Positions 44,183-56,362 of a stretch of 64,000 bases of DNA are shown here, in pieces (positions within the stretch are counted from its first letter, which is position 1; each line of letters opens with the position of its first letter). Source of the DNA: Holtermannia corniformis (taxonomy: Eukaryota > Basidiomycota > Tremellomycetes > Holtermanniales); assembly GCA_001599935.1 (NCBI GenBank), contig BCIJ01000010.1, positions 414,320 to 478,319 on the forward strand, read 5' to 3'. The position numbers and the translations under genes were made by a program. The notes below the pieces were generated by a model that was not told the DNA's origin, did not search any database, and saw nothing but the letters and a program-made list of their open reading frames with translations.

Positions 44183-45950
44183 CTAATCCTCGTAGCGCGG
44201 TGCGTCCATCCGAACACCCCGCATCGGGCCGTGATAGTACGAGCTGGGCTTGTCAGCCACTCAACGTAGCGTCGTGACACCCACCTCGTGTCGCGCTTGG
44301 CCGGCATGCCAGCGAGCGCACCAAGGTTAGTGTAGTTGGTGTAGAAAGCCGTCGTCGTCGTAACGCCCTTGCCCTTGGCTTTGGATCCACCAGCAGCCAT
44401 CGGCACAGGCTTATCCCAAGGCGTACGGCACCAGACACACGTCACCTCTTGGCCCTTTGCGCGCTGTGATTCCGCACGTTAGGAACCGGTCCCGATCGGA
44501 CACAAAACGTACCGAGGTCTGGCTCCACATGTTGTAGCACTCTGCATGCAGCGCTACATGTTCGGGTCCGGGTCAGCCAACGGGATCCGAGTTCCGGGAA
44601 TCAAACAGGTCCCAAAGGCACGTACGGCGTCCGCAGCCTCCGAAACCTTCACAAAAGACCAACGCCTCGGCCTGCTCCATCTCGCTGTAGCAGACGGGGC
44701 AGTCGTCGCCTTCGGCCGGCGGCCGGCGTTTGGGCGTGCCGTCGGCGTTCGTAGGCGTATTGTTGAGCTCGTCCTGATCAATCGGTTCGCCGCGGAATGC
44801 GGCGCGGACGTGGGCATGGGCGAGCACGTCGTTGGGCGACGGCGGCGCGGCGGCAAAGATGTGCTCAAGCTCGTCGGTCTGTGGAGCGTCAGCGTGAATT
44901 GCAATGAGCGGTAACGCACGAGAAACGCCTTCTGGTAGACGAGCTCCGAGTCGACAGGGATACGCAGGACCTTGATGCTGTGCGGGTCACTATCTGCGAA
45001 CGGCGGCTCGAGACGACGCACAAGATGAAGATGAGGTGCTTGCACGGGCTGTTGCCCATACGATAGTCCGGGCTGTGGGCGTGAGTCGATGCGTACAGGT
45101 GAGCGAGGGAACTGACCAGTTGCAGTGCGGCCGAAGCTGCATCGTGACCGTCTGCGCACGTCAGCGATTCCAACGCATGAGTCTGGCGGCGACACCCACG
45201 TAGACATTGCCAGTCGAGCCAAGCTGAAGCAGGTCAGCATCATACAGAGCAACAGCAACTCAATCACCATTGAAAAGACCTCTTTGAGGTCGTTGCCGTT
45301 ACGATGGCGTTCGACCAAGAACTGGGATCATCAATACCACACTCGGCACCACGCGCACGACATGCCATGCGCTGCTTCATGACGCGTCCAACTGACTCGC
45401 CGTCAGCGTACATCGCAATACATTCCGCGATACCTACTGCGATCCGCAGTGGCTTTTGGGCAACTATGTCCAAGCTCAGTCCAATGCATCCCGTCCTGAT
45501 CAGCTACACACCTCGACCTGACTCTGATCCTACACGGCGGCTCATCAGCCATCTCAGCCCACCGATCCGCATCACCACGCACTTGTCAACGCGCGACTCC
45601 TTTGCCTTCTTGGCCTGCTTCTTCGACTTTGCTTCCGATGCCAAGGTAGCAGCACGCTTGCCCTTGGTCTTGACGTCCTTTTGCTCGACCGCCGCATCCG
45701 ATGGTCCCGGCTGGTTGACCGTGAGATCCGCAACCTCCGACTTGACCTCGACTTTGATTTCAGCACTCTTCTTGCCCTTTGCCAGTGTTTTGGTCTTGGT
45801 CTTGGTCTTCTTGGTCAACGTCTTGACTTTGACACCCGCGTTGGACATGGACTCGGTGGCGACAATCGTCTCCTCCTTGACCTCGACCTTGACTGCGGCC
45901 GCTTCCGCCTTCTTTGCAGAGATCCTGGATGATGTACGGGTAGGTGGCAT
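44183..45950 (-). CDS. SWIM and RING zinc-finger protein (E3 ligase-like)
   Basis: Start 45950: a Lys/Glu/Val-rich basic N-terminus (RTSSRISAKKAEAAAVKVEVKEE, KTLTKKTKTKTKTLAKGKK). After splicing, RMFLVERHRNGNDLKEVFS-V leads into a SWIM zinc finger, VTVTMQLRPHCNC-PDYRMGNSPCKH, i.e. C-x-C-x9-C-x-H, followed by LIFILCRVLRIPVDSELVYQKAFL. A RING finger comes next: DDCPVCYSEM, EALVFCEGFGGCGRPLHAEC, YNMWSQTS, EVTCVWCRTPW. The C-terminus, YHGPMRGVRMDAPRYED, ends at 44183. SWIM-RING proteins are relatives of animal ZSWIM2 and act as ubiquitin ligases; the substrate here is unknown. Several exons are short, and the join between the N-terminal tail and the SWIM domain is approximate. Convergent with PIL1. 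Confidence 0.85.
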
Positions 45951-46036
45951 GCTGATGGATGGTCAAGAGGTCGAGTGTTTCAAGTAGTAGTGATGGTGAG
46001 AATCGCGTCACGTGATCTAGTCCGTTCACAGTCCAT

Positions 46037-47580
46037 CTACAGCTCGTCAAAGAACCCCGTCTCCTCGTCCTGCGCAGCTCCCAGATCGGCCTTCTTCCGC
46101 TTGTCCTGCTTTTTGTCCTTGCGTTTCCGCTTGCGTTCCTCAGCCTTGCGTTCTTCCGCCTCGTCGGAATCTTGCTCCATCGCCTCGCTCTCGTCTCCGG
46201 CGTTACTCTCCTCCACGCCCTCCATCTCGGTCTCTTCCCCCTCGTTCGCATCCTCCTCGCCGTCAGAGTCTTCAAACAGGTCCTCGACGTCGGTCAACTT
46301 GACGCACTCGTCGTGGCTCACCGAGCCGAGCCATTTCTGGTTCCGATCGAGCTTGATCCGTTCAATCGGGAACTCGGAATGGGTCGCGATCACCCCGACT
46401 GAGTAGGATAAGCCCTGCTGCGAGATCAATCGACGCACGGAATTTGGTCGGCAGGATCTGCATGACTCGGATCATGCCGTCTTCGCTCCCGGTCGCGATC
46501 ACGTCTGGTGTGAGAGATACTACCGCGTCAATTGATGCAGGGTGTCTGTAGAGTCAGACGGTCGTACACCGCAGGTGCAGTACGAACCCTGGTATCCGAT
46601 CCACGCCTGGACCGACATGAGCCATGAGACGATGACGAGTACCGGCGACTCACAGTCTCCCCAGCCTTTTGCGCGGTTCCAGACGCTCAAGATGCCCTCT
46701 CCGGACCCGCAGATATATTTCGTCCCACTATACACTCATGAGCTTGTTGGTGATCGTGGCCGAACATACCCTTTGATTGGCGCGATTGACAATAGCTCAT
46801 CCTCCTGGTCTTCCGACATTGCCAGTGGCGTCGTCTTGCTCGAGCGCACGTCGAGGACGGACAGATGACCATCTCCACTGTTTGAACATCAGCCTGGCTT
46901 GTCATACTCGCATCTGGGTACGCACGAGGTGACCACGAGGTGCTTTTTGTCTTCGAGCCAGACGAAATCAGAGATGTAGTCGAAATGGTGGGTATATTCT
47001 CGAACGGGGTCCTTGTTGCCCGTCTCCCACAGCTAGCCAGCGTCAGCTGCAGTCGTAGGCCTTTAAAGAGACAGACCTTGACCACGCCCTCGTCATCACC
47101 GGTCGCAAAGTGGCCGTCGAGGTAGCAGAAGATGCGGTTGATCGGTGCTCTGTCTGCTTCAGGTCGTGCCTCATTCGTCGCTGGTTCCACGACTTACGAG
47201 TGCGCATCGGGGATCTCGACTTTGAGCTCGCCAGTCTGGGCGTCCAGAGCACTGCCAGACGTCTCAGCTCGTCGACTGCCACTGCCCACCCGCAAGCTCA
47301 CTAGACGCCACCAGCCTTGCCGCCCATCCACACTACCGAGCCATCACGCGCACAGTCGACCGTCCTCGCACATTTCTTCGTCGGTCTCATAGACCACTTT
47401 GGCGTCATCTCGCCCGTCGCGTCATCATAGTCTAACGCCTTGACTTCGCCGGTCAGTAGCGAGAGGTAGACGATTGGCCGTGACGGGTGAAACGCCAGAT
47501 CGAACGGCTGCGAGGGGATGTTAGCGTATACGATGAGGGATACGGGTGCTGACTTGGTTCTCGAGCTTGAAGTCTGGCAT
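46037..47580 (-). CDS. JIP5: WD40 ribosome-biogenesis protein Jip5 (WDR55)
   Basis: Jip5 is a nucleolar WD40 protein linked to 60S biogenesis. The first exon, 47554..47580, encodes MPDFKLENQ, joined to PFDLAFHPSRPIVYLSLLTGEVKALDYDDATGEM, a characteristic start. Further repeats: DGSVVWMGGKAGG, NRIFCYLDGHFATGDDEGVVKVW, QVHPASIDAVVSLTPD-type segment. The C-terminus is diagnostic: FPIERIKLDRNQKWLGSVSHDECVKLTDVEDLFEDSD, then a long acidic tract, a KRKRKDKKQDKRKK basic tract, and GFFDEL. Multiple short introns; the stop at 46037 is 86 bp from the next gene's start on the same strand, so promoter and 3' UTR are very compact. Confidence 0.93.
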
Positions 47581-47978
47581 GGTGAACTCGCTGAACAGGG
47601 AGCGAGTGCTGAGGGTGGAGGTGGACCAAAAATCACGCCGCGTCTGTGCACCGCGACAATTCACAGTGGCACCACTCTCGGTGGCACAACGCTGTCAAGG
47701 GCTCGGTCACTTTGAGCGAGGTATCGAGAGATGAACGGATATACTATGTACATCTACGAGCTAGTCGAAGAGACAGAGACGATGAGCACTCGAGTCGACC
47801 ATCTTGAAGCACCCAGAGCTCGTAGACGCCGAGTGTGGCGACGTGCCAGTATATGAATGCGCGCAAGTCAGTCCAATTACTCAGTAGCTTGATCCGAGTA
47901 CGCCGGCGCCATCGGTCCGTCTCGGGTTTGCATCTGCATCGTGCATTGCTTCAAGCAAAACAAAATCGAACAAGAACG
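47581..47978. other. Intergenic region
   Basis: About 400 bp between JIP5 start and the stop of the upstream gene (both minus). Expected JIP5 promoter and a 3' UTR; nothing else seen. Confidence 0.5.
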
Positions 47979-49527
47979 TCACTCCCCACCAACACTACTC
48001 GGTTCAGACGCCCTCTCGTGGTCCATGTACCATTCGAAATCGTCCCAATCGTCGCCCGCGGCTCCGGCTTTGCGCACCACGAGGGCTTCCACGCAGATCA
48101 TCTCGTCCCGGGCTCGCACGGTCCCAGCGTCTGATTCGACGTCGACTTCGCGCACGTCTGCGAACGAGAGCGAGAGGGAATCGAGTGGAGCGTTCATAAA
48201 GTTTTCAGTTGGGTCTTCGGCCGTGATGGGCGCGGTTGGGGTCGATGTTGGAGGAGAACCGACGGGCGAGGCGAGGAGGCGGAGCGAGGAGGCGCGTGTG
48301 GGATCGGGTGAACCGAGGTTGAGGGCGTGCAGGCCTGCCCTGGCGTGCGTCAGAGCATGCAAGTTTGCGCTCGTTAGCGCCGCGCTGGGCTCCTCGTCGG
48401 TGGAATCGGCTGGTTCAAGCGAGATGGCCGCTAGCCAGGTATCATCGATGGCGGGGGTGGCCGTGTGCAAAGACGTTACGCCGTCTCCGGCGAGCAAGTC
48501 TGCCCTACGACGGTCGCGACGCGCTTGAGCGCGCTGTCGCCTCGCCTCGTTTCGCCTCTCGCCTTTTGTAGTCGACGCCGAGGGGTCGACGGCAGGCACA
48601 GGTCTGACTCGGGGCGGCGGCACCCACGGCGCCTCATCACCCGCCCAATCCTCATCCAGTGTGAACGGCACCACTTGGCGCTGTGCCGCCTTGGCCGCCA
48701 TTTTCCTCCTTGTACGCTCGGCATTCTTCGCCTGCTTTTCGGCCCGCTTGGCCTCGGGTTCGAGCTTGGGCTTGGGTTTGACCTGTGCCCAGTTGGTAAA
48801 GGCTCGCACGTCGTTGTTGATGATGGCCTTGGTGCCGCGCTTCGGTAGGCCGTTCTCATAGAGGTCTAATCGGCTCGGTGAGGGCGATGGGCCAACGAGC
48901 ACAATCTCTTGCAAAACAATGACGGTCGCACCGAGTTCGGATGCCATGAGTTCGAGCGTGCGCAGGGAAGCATCCATCTCGGCCCGGGTGAGGCCGATGA
49001 CCGAGCCGTCGTCTGTGCGAGGTCAGTGCGGCCGGCACTCGCCATCGCACCACTGACCGTGCAGACCGATCTCGTAGATGGCCTCGTTGCCGCCCTGACT
49101 GAGCCGCCATTTCATCTGGGTGACCAGACGCTCGAAGCGTTCCGGCGAGGGGTCGATCAGTTTGAGCTGCGCGTGCATCAGCACGGTCGTGTGTGACCAA
49201 GAGGGAACCGACCTTGTACTCGATATGACCCTCCTGGTCCCTCTCTGCCTCGAGCTTTGGCGTGTGCGGGATTTCTCCATCCGACGTTGCGCTCGAGCCG
49301 GCTTCGTCGAGCACCAGTTGGGATCGACGGACATCGCCGGTACCATCTGCAATCTGCTGCTCCCACGCCGCGAGGGCCAACGATCCGTTCGACGAGGTCC
49401 GGCGCGGTGTAGCAGGCTGCGAAGGCAGTTCCGAGGGCGAAGGCGAGAGTGAATGCTGGAGCTGATGCCAGGGTGAAGGGTGGCGGGCGGCGATGTCGAC
49501 TGGTTCGCCAAAGCTAAACATCTCCAT
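47979..49527 (-). CDS. Stand-alone GTPBP1/2 N-terminal-domain protein
   Basis: Model: 49213..49527, 49058..49166, 47979..49012 on the minus strand; 485 aa. A disordered start (SPSPSELPSQPATPRRTSS) is followed by EGHIEYKLKLIDPSPERFERLVTQMKWRLSQGGNEAIYEIGLHDDGSVIGLTRAEMDASLRTLELMASELGATVIVLQEIV. This matches the N-terminal domain of GTPBP1/GTPBP2, translation/ribosome-rescue GTPases, where it precedes the G domain. Here no P-loop GTPase follows: residues ~200-485 are basic (KRAEKQAKNAERTRRKMAAKAAQ, RRNEARRQRAQARRDRRR) then acidic and disordered, ending VRKAGAAGDDWDDFEWY. Predicted role in RNA or ribosome quality control is inference. Confidence 0.8.
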
Positions 49528-50178
49528 CGTGACGGTGACGATGACGGGCTAGTCTGAGCTTGCTCTGGTTCTGGAATGCGCTTGTGCAGTGTTGGGTTGG
49601 GTTGATCAGGTCGTTGACGTTGATCGGCACCGATGGATCATCCTGCGGCCGATGCGCCGGGCTAGCTTGTGTGGTGTGTGGTTGTGTTCGTTCAAGCTAT
49701 CCGGGTGATCATCCTCTGGCTGCGAGCTAGGTACAAAGCAGGCCGAGGTTTGCGAGTGCAGAGGGTGAAAGGAGAGCAGGACCACTCGACCATGTCGAGT
49801 CAACACTGCGCGGTTGCCACCCAAGCGTGATTAGGATAACCGGATTACAAACTGGGGCTAATCAATAGGAATCTGGCTAATGGCTCACCGTGGATCATTA
49901 GCTGGGCAACTCTAATCCGATTAGGATTCGGTTCCTAATCCCGCCAAGCCAGTCAGCTACCAAGCGACTAGTGGTTCAGCCAGCAACGGTGCTCTGCCTG
50001 CTCCCCTCCGTCGACAGCACCTCTGCAGTCGACAGTGTACCCTACTCGAGCTCTTATAATCAAGCGGTAGAGCTGCACAAGTATTCACCATCGTTTCACG
50101 GGGTTGCAGCCGGTCTGACAGCCCCATCGACACTGGCCACACGAGTACGGCGGTCCGAGCACACCAGAGCGCTGCGAC
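49528..50178. other. Divergent promoter with TAATCC-rich segment
   Basis: About 650 bp between the GTPBP1-like and GT18 starts. The middle is AT-richer and contains the clustered motif annotated separately. A further pyrimidine-rich leader precedes ATG 50179. Confidence 0.6.
49829..49942. promoter_or_regulatory. Clustered TAATCC/GGATTA motif, copy 1
   Basis: Within ~115 bp: GATTAGGATAACCGGATTA, GGGCTAATCAATAGGAATC, GGCTAAT, ATCATTAG, then CTAATCCGATTAGGAT and CCTAATCCC. The CTAATCCGATTAGGAT element is an almost perfect palindrome. A very similar cluster lies at 56470..56592 in another divergent promoter. Confidence 0.55.
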
Positions 50179-51982
50179 ATGGCCGTCGACTATATCCCAC
50201 TCGCAACCTCGCCATCGACTGCAGGCGATCAGACACCGACAGAGCACCCACATCTGTACGTCGTCGCCTTGACGACCAGCATAGCACTAAACCCTGCTCA
50301 GCTCGCACAAAAGGGCCAGTCCACTCCCGCTGCGCGCCTGCGTCCGTCCCAAACCACGCCACGCGCTCCTTCTCCTCCCACCGACCGTTGCAGCCCTCCT
50401 GATCCTCATCTATACATTCACACGGTCGTCTGACAGCCTGTACGGCTGGGGCCGCGAATGGGCCATCAGCGAGCTCCCAGTGCACGAGAACCCATACTTC
50501 CACACGGGCGACATCTGGAAACACAACATTCAAGTAGACAGCCTGCTTGAGCGGTGTGAAGCACTGTTCCCGACCAGCGGGAAGGCGACGGCCGAATCCG
50601 AGTTTGGAGAGATTGCAAGACGAGGATGGGAACAGCTGACCGACGAGGAGAGGATCGAGCGCGAGCACGCCGGTTGCGGACGGAATCAGACGACCGTCAT
50701 CATCCTTGCGAGCTTGTGGTTTGCCGAAGCGTACTCTGGCAGTGCGACGGGCGAAGCTGTTTACGCACAATCAATCGTATGTAATCCATATTCGTCCCTC
50801 AGCGATTGACTCAGCTCAGATCTCAACCCTCAACGTGCTCGGGTACTCGTATCAATTCTCCTCGCTCGGATGGTGGAACCATGATATGAAGAAGACGATC
50901 GAGCTATACGACCGCCGACCGGATACCGTGCCGATCATCCTCGCCGATCCAGAGCAGGTCAACGAATGCTGGAACAACGGACACTGCGTCAAGACTGCCA
51001 AACGGCACGATGGGATCCCCGCGTGGAAACTGCTCAGCTTCTGGTACTGGGACGAGTAGGTGTTGTGCGCGTCCATTCCTGAACCCACCGTTGACCAGGT
51101 GCAGCATTGGAAACCCACTCGGCCGCCAATGGACGCTATCACCGACGCCGACGAATGCAAACCATTACCTCGGCTACTCGATCGAACCCACCTGCCGCCG
51201 GCTCCCTTTCGTACCGGCCACGCACCGCGCTCACCCGCCGCAAATCTACATCCTAGCCAAACAAGTCAAATACCTCTCGTCCTTGCCCGACTCCAAGTTT
51301 GCGTGGTCCCTAGCATACCTCGAGCATCTCCGTTCCTCTCTCAACGTCCGCTTCGTCGGTGGCATGAAGGATGACGATGCCGAGACGAGCAAGGCGGTCA
51401 AGGCGGCTGGGATTGAGAATTGGGGTAGGCTGGACAAGGTCACGTTCTACGAGCAACTCGCTAGGAGCCGCGTCTTTTTAGGCGTGGGCAAGCCAAGGGT
51501 CAGCCCGAGTCCTTGGGACGCTCTATGTCTCGGTGTTCCCGTCCGTCTCCGGCATCGCGCTCCTTGCTGATGCGTGCCCAGTTCATCAACCCAATCTTGG
51601 AATGGGATATACAGGATCCTCTGAACCGTACGAAATGGACGACTCAGCAGTGGTGGATGACAGAGCTCAACCCGTGGGTCCCCCTCTGTCCGCTCGCTCG
51701 AGGCTGACAGACCACAGACCATACGTATACAATGTGTACGCACACGACCTGGCCGGTCTCAACGCCGCTCTGCGCACGGCCGTCGCGACGCCCATCAACA
51801 GCTACATCCCCGAATACATGAAATTCGACCACGTCGTCGGCAGGATGGCAGACGTCGTCGAGATGGATTGGAGAGAGAAAGCAGAGGCCCTGCTTGCGGA
51901 CAGGACAGAGGCGCAAGAGGGCGCCGTGCGTGTTCAACGTGACTGGGGAACCTTGCTGATCGGGCTCTACAGCTGTTCGTAA
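50179..51982 (+). CDS. Glycosyltransferase family 18 (MGAT5-like), type II membrane
   Basis: GT18 enzymes such as animal MGAT5 add beta-1,6-GlcNAc to N-glycans in the Golgi. After a 45-nt intron the frame reads SHKRASPLPLR then a signal anchor (RHALLLLPPTVAALLILIYTF). Lumenal domain: GRNQTTVIILASLWFAEAYSG, NVLGYSYQFSSLGWWNHDM, DTVPIILADPEQVNECW, then SIGNPLGRQWTLSP..., NHYLGYSIEPTCRRLPFVPA, and the family hallmark FLGVGKPRVSPSPWDALCLGVPFINPILEWD with DPLNRTKW. About six introns, one starting GTCCGT at 51541. The fungal version probably uses a different acceptor because fungal N-glycans lack the MGAT5 substrate; this is inference. Stop at 51980. Confidence 0.88.
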
Positions 51983-52145
51983 TCTAGATTGCGAGGGTCG
52001 GGGCAGACGCATCGCATTGCAAAGTAGATGGGCTGGATCGCGCTACGGATTGTTGTGACACTAGGGATGCTATAGTCTGCATGGCCACCACGCCAACAAC
52101 CAGGCATGCATGCAAATGCTATCAAACAAGAAACTACAACTGCCC

Positions 52146-55100
52146 TCACGGCTCGTCCACATCGCCATAATAATACAACCCCAAGACGACAGCGAGCAGG
52201 ACCGTCGGGCCGATACACATTGTCGTAAACAATCGCGAGTTGCTTGCCCACTGCCAGTCGCCAGTCTCGGTCGCGCGCTCGAATCCAAACAAACAGGGGA
52301 TCGAGAGGATGAAGCGTGCCGTTTTGAAGCCACGGCCGAGGATGGCGCGCACGGCAAAGTTTGCAGTCACGTCGACGTACCGTAGCAGTCTGTCGCGGAC
52401 TCGACTGCTGGCCTCGCGCGCTGCTTTGACGCGCTGGCGTTCAAGGTCTTTGATCTGCGCCAGGTTTAGCTCGGGTTGCGTCGCTCAGCCTAGACTGACC
52501 TCTTGAGACATTGCGCGGGCTGCAGCCTCTTGAGCAGACGATCTAGCTTCGACAGCCTGCATGTTTGTGCGCGTACTGATTTGGTACGCTTCCGTCGTCG
52601 CGACCGCCTTCCACATGTCGCGCACCTGGTGGTTCGTAAACTCGATCATGGCAGCCAAGCGCGCAATTGGCTCCAGCATGACCGGTTCCGAGGGGCTCAT
52701 ACTGATCCGCCGAGGAGTCGGGCGCGTCCCAAGGTAGGACTGCGCCACCATGGGCTGAAAACTCGGTCTTCGTCGGCCACCGCCGCGTGGTCTTGCCCGG
52801 TCCGATTCAGAACCACTGACGGGAGTGCGGTGCCGCTCAAGAGGTGCGAGGACGTCGGACGCTTCGGGGTCCTCGTCGGTGGCGGGGTGTGCGAAGCGTT
52901 GCTTGAGGGCGGTGAAATCCGGCCAATCGGGATGAAAGCCACCAGAGATCTCGAAAAGCCGACGAAGCTGCTCGAGCTGCTGGGTGATAGGATCAACAGC
53001 CTCGTCCACTTGCCGGGCAGTGTCATCGAACATTCGAATACTGGCGCGCAATTGGATCAGGCGGCTGAGACTGCATTAGCCTTTGCCTCGCAACGTTGGG
53101 TTCCTCACTCTTGGCGAGACTTGACAAACTCTGCCTCGTCCTCGGTATCCTCACGCTCGGGCGACTGGCCAACAGGCGAGGCAAGCTCAACCGTGACCGG
53201 TACCGTCACGGCAGCATCGACCGCGTCAATCGACCGCGTATCGCCATTCGGCACATGTTCAATCATCTCCGGCTTGCTCGGTTTCTCCTTTGGTCCCCTG
53301 GCGCCACGTCGGAACGCGCCGAGACCAATGGTCGAGGATGACTTTTTCGACATTGCGCTGGACGCAAGTTCACTTTTCGCGCGGTTACTCGCATCGGGTT
53401 CGGTGTCTGTCCCTCGCGGACTGTGCGTGCTGCCATTCTGTTTGGCAAGCTCTTGCTTGCGCGTCGACGCAACAGAGTCAAAGACGCCGCTATCGTTGCC
53501 CTGGAGTAGGTTGCGGAACCCGTTGGCAAGGACCGCTCTTGGCGAAAAGCCGCCACCGCGATCTGTATCGCTGGGACTTTCATTGCCGTGCGGGGTGGCA
53601 TGTCCGTCGTGGCGTCCTGGGATTGCCCGCTTGAGATGGTCGACGATGTTGAGGCCGTGGATGCTGCTGCGATGGTGATGGTGTCGGCGCTCACGATCAG
53701 TATCATGGTCCTGCACCAGTGTCAGCCGCGCATTCCGGCAACGCGATGGACTAACCGGAGACTCTGAACGAGCGGGTAGAGGCCTCGGTTTGCTATTCCC
53801 GACCTCGTTCGAAGTCGACCTTGAGAGCGCAGGATCATTGTAGCCAAGGGCGCCGATACTGAGCCGTCGGCCATCGAACTCGCCAAATGAGGAAACACCA
53901 GCGCCCGTACTGCCACTCTTGCAGCTCTTACTACTGCTCGTCATCTCCTCTGGTTCGTCCCTCACGCGAGCAACGCCGTTCGGGATCGGGATCGGACTCC
54001 GTTGCCCGAGCGGCGACGGTTCTTCAAAATGCCGATGAGGCGGTACGAAAAACTCAATCTCGCCTTTACATTGTCTGAACGCGCGAGCGTCGTCCAGATT
54101 CCAAGTCCAGAGGGACTTGTGGTCTAAATCGCCCGTCTTGCCCTTGCGGCTGGTCGCTCTGGAACTAGTCGACGCCAATGGCTGTCGGTATCTTCCTGAA
54201 TACTCTGACGACGGACGCTTGCCATCGATCGAGCGCCGCGCATAGCTTGCCGGGCTAGATTGTAGTTCCCCTCCGAAGTGTCGGTTATGCCGCACGTCCT
54301 CGTCTGCCTCCCACTTGGCGCGCGCCAGAGCTTGTTCGTCGCGCCGCCGGGCCCATCGATTGACTAGGAGTGGGTTGACATAGTCGCCGGTCTGGATCCC
54401 ATCGTACAGCACATTGTAGTAGGCCTGCAAGTGGGATCTAGCGTCGTGAGCTGCTTTCTCGGCGCGCGGGTGTTGATGTAATAGCGCGAGGGTCGCTTGG
54501 ACTTTTTCTAGCCAGGCGTCAGTCTCACTCTACAAACAAGCCGCGTACCAACCTTGCGCAGCCTCGAGCTCGATGCGCTCCTGCTCGATCGCCTGGCGTT
54601 CCCGCTGCAGCCTCTGCAGCTCGGGATCAATCGCGAGTGTCGGATGCTTGTGCAAAACAGCATGCTGATGCGAATGAGACTGCGCCGCGGGCTTGTCCTT
54701 TTTACGCCCAAACAACAAGCTGATCCCCTTTTTCCTGACCGTCGACTGCACGCCATCCGCTACCATGTCCTTCAACGGCTGTTCCAAGGCCGGGTCCGGC
54801 TTGACGGCGTGCTCAGCTGGCGAAACCGAGCCGTCTGTCGAAACGGACATTTGCCTCGCGTGATGGGTGAATGGCACANGGCCGCCGTCTTCGGCGACCA
54901 TCGTCGAGTTTGCACGAGCGCGACCGACGGTCGTGCTGGTTCCTGTGGTTGAATCGCGCCGATGCCGACTGAGCGACTGCGAGAGGGACACTTGACGCTG
55001 GCGGTTCTGCACTGGGCTGGTCGTGCTCTGAGTCGCCGTCGAGTCGGCTCGGTCGCGCGAACTCGAACCGGCAAAGTCTCGAGGGACAATGGCGGGCGGA

Positions 55101-56362
55101 GCACGGATCAGGAAAGGCTCATGCGAGGGTTTGATCGAGGCGGAGCGATGGATGTGTGAGGGTGCAGTCGGGGTGGATGTTGCAGGTGGAAGGTTCAAGG
55201 TTTGGTGTGAGAGGAAGCGCAGACTGCCGTTCATGTCGACTGATTGCAGCAGGGTGGCTAGTTGATCTGTGCGTTTGTTAGCGCAGGTCTTGAACGTGAA
55301 GTGGAACCCACCCATCTCCAGCTGAGGTGCGGGTGCGAGCGTCGCCTCGAACGCTGATCTCGAGGATGACTCGCGCGCACGTCCCTTGCCTTTTGCTTCT
55401 CTACTTGCACGACTGGCCGTTCGGGAACGATTCTCATCCAACCCGCTCGAACGGCTTTCGTCTCTATGCCTGAGCGACCTGTGCTTGCTCCCGTGCGGCC
55501 TGAGGCCCGACTCGGAGCGTTTCTTGCCCTCGTGGCTGGATTCACGCGTGCGCCGGGTCGAGTGCGACAGCCGATCGTCGCTCTGCTTGGTGTCGAGTCT
55601 GGAGCCCGAGGCGCGCAGACTGTGTCGATACGACTCGCTCGACTGCCGTCGTGGGGGTGGCTGGTCTCGCGAGATGAATGCATCTTGCTTGTGGTGGCCA
55701 TCGTGAGCGAACCCGTTCATCGGCACAGACGTTGGGTTGGCCGAAGAGTGTGCACGGCGCCGACTGGCTGCGGCCTGTGCCGGCGGCGGAAACGGAAAAT
55801 GGTACGAGGCCGAGCTGGGGATCCTGCTCGGATGCCGAGCGAGCGGCCTGCGCTGGTTTGCGCTCGACGAGACAGAGGCCGAGGATGAGGAGCGAGACGC
55901 AGACAATGCGGCGGGACGGGGCCGAGCGGGTGATTGGGTGGAAGCTAGCCGGCGGTGATCAGGGGGTGAACCGAGCTCATTGTGCGTGTGCGCGCGATCG
56001 CCGTCGATCTCATCTTCGGTTGTGGTTGCGTACCCTCCATAGCGCGCCGTCGCCTCTGAGCGTGACCGCCTCGTCCGGGACGGTGCTGGCGTCAACGAGA
56101 CCGAGAGGTGGGATGGCGTGTGCGATTGGTGCGGGCGGACGGCTGCGGCCGTGGTGGTGGTGGTGGTGGCCGCGCCGACGGGGTGAGTCCTCGCATCGTA
56201 GGATGGTACTCTTGATGGCGGCCGGGATGGTGCTGGCGATGGCGGCTGCGGCAGAGCAAAGTGGACGGCCGACGGTGAGGGCGATGGCGAGAGCTCGCTC
56301 CGGGTCACGCTCGAGCTCGCGGCCAACGAGCTCGCGGCTGGCGAAGACCTTGACGAGGTCAT
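52146..56362 (-). CDS. Very large disordered protein with C-terminal membrane anchor
   Basis: One gene across at least five exons, roughly 1,250-1,300 aa. The exon from 56362 to 54530 is Ser/Arg/Pro-rich (RTRRSRSEA, RSSSSASVSSS, basic SR-like stretches), with a small conserved-looking island (MGGFHFTFKTCANKRTDQLATLLQSVDMNGSLRFLSHQTL) and a coiled coil (LQRLQRERQAIEQERIELE). A short intron then continues to KVQATLALLHQHPRAEKAA, HLQAYYNVLYDGIQTGDYVNPLLVNRWARRRDE and WTWNLDDARAFR. After another disordered part come RASIRMFDDTARQVDEAVDPI, FEISGGFHPDWPDF, and two C-terminal TM segments (RFILSIPCLFGF; LFTTMCIGPTVLLAVVLGLYYYG). I do not recognise the family. One N at 54879 leaves one unknown residue. 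Confidence 0.8.
54879..54879. other. Ambiguous base inside a CDS
   Basis: A single N in the large minus-strand gene, giving an undefined residue between two glycine and valine/proline codons (EDGG-X-VPF). No frame change is implied. Confidence 0.95.

Noticed and set aside
56150..56175. GGT/ACC run considered as an intergenic microsatellite
   Set aside because: It is coding on the minus strand (a Thr run followed by Ala in the large disordered protein).
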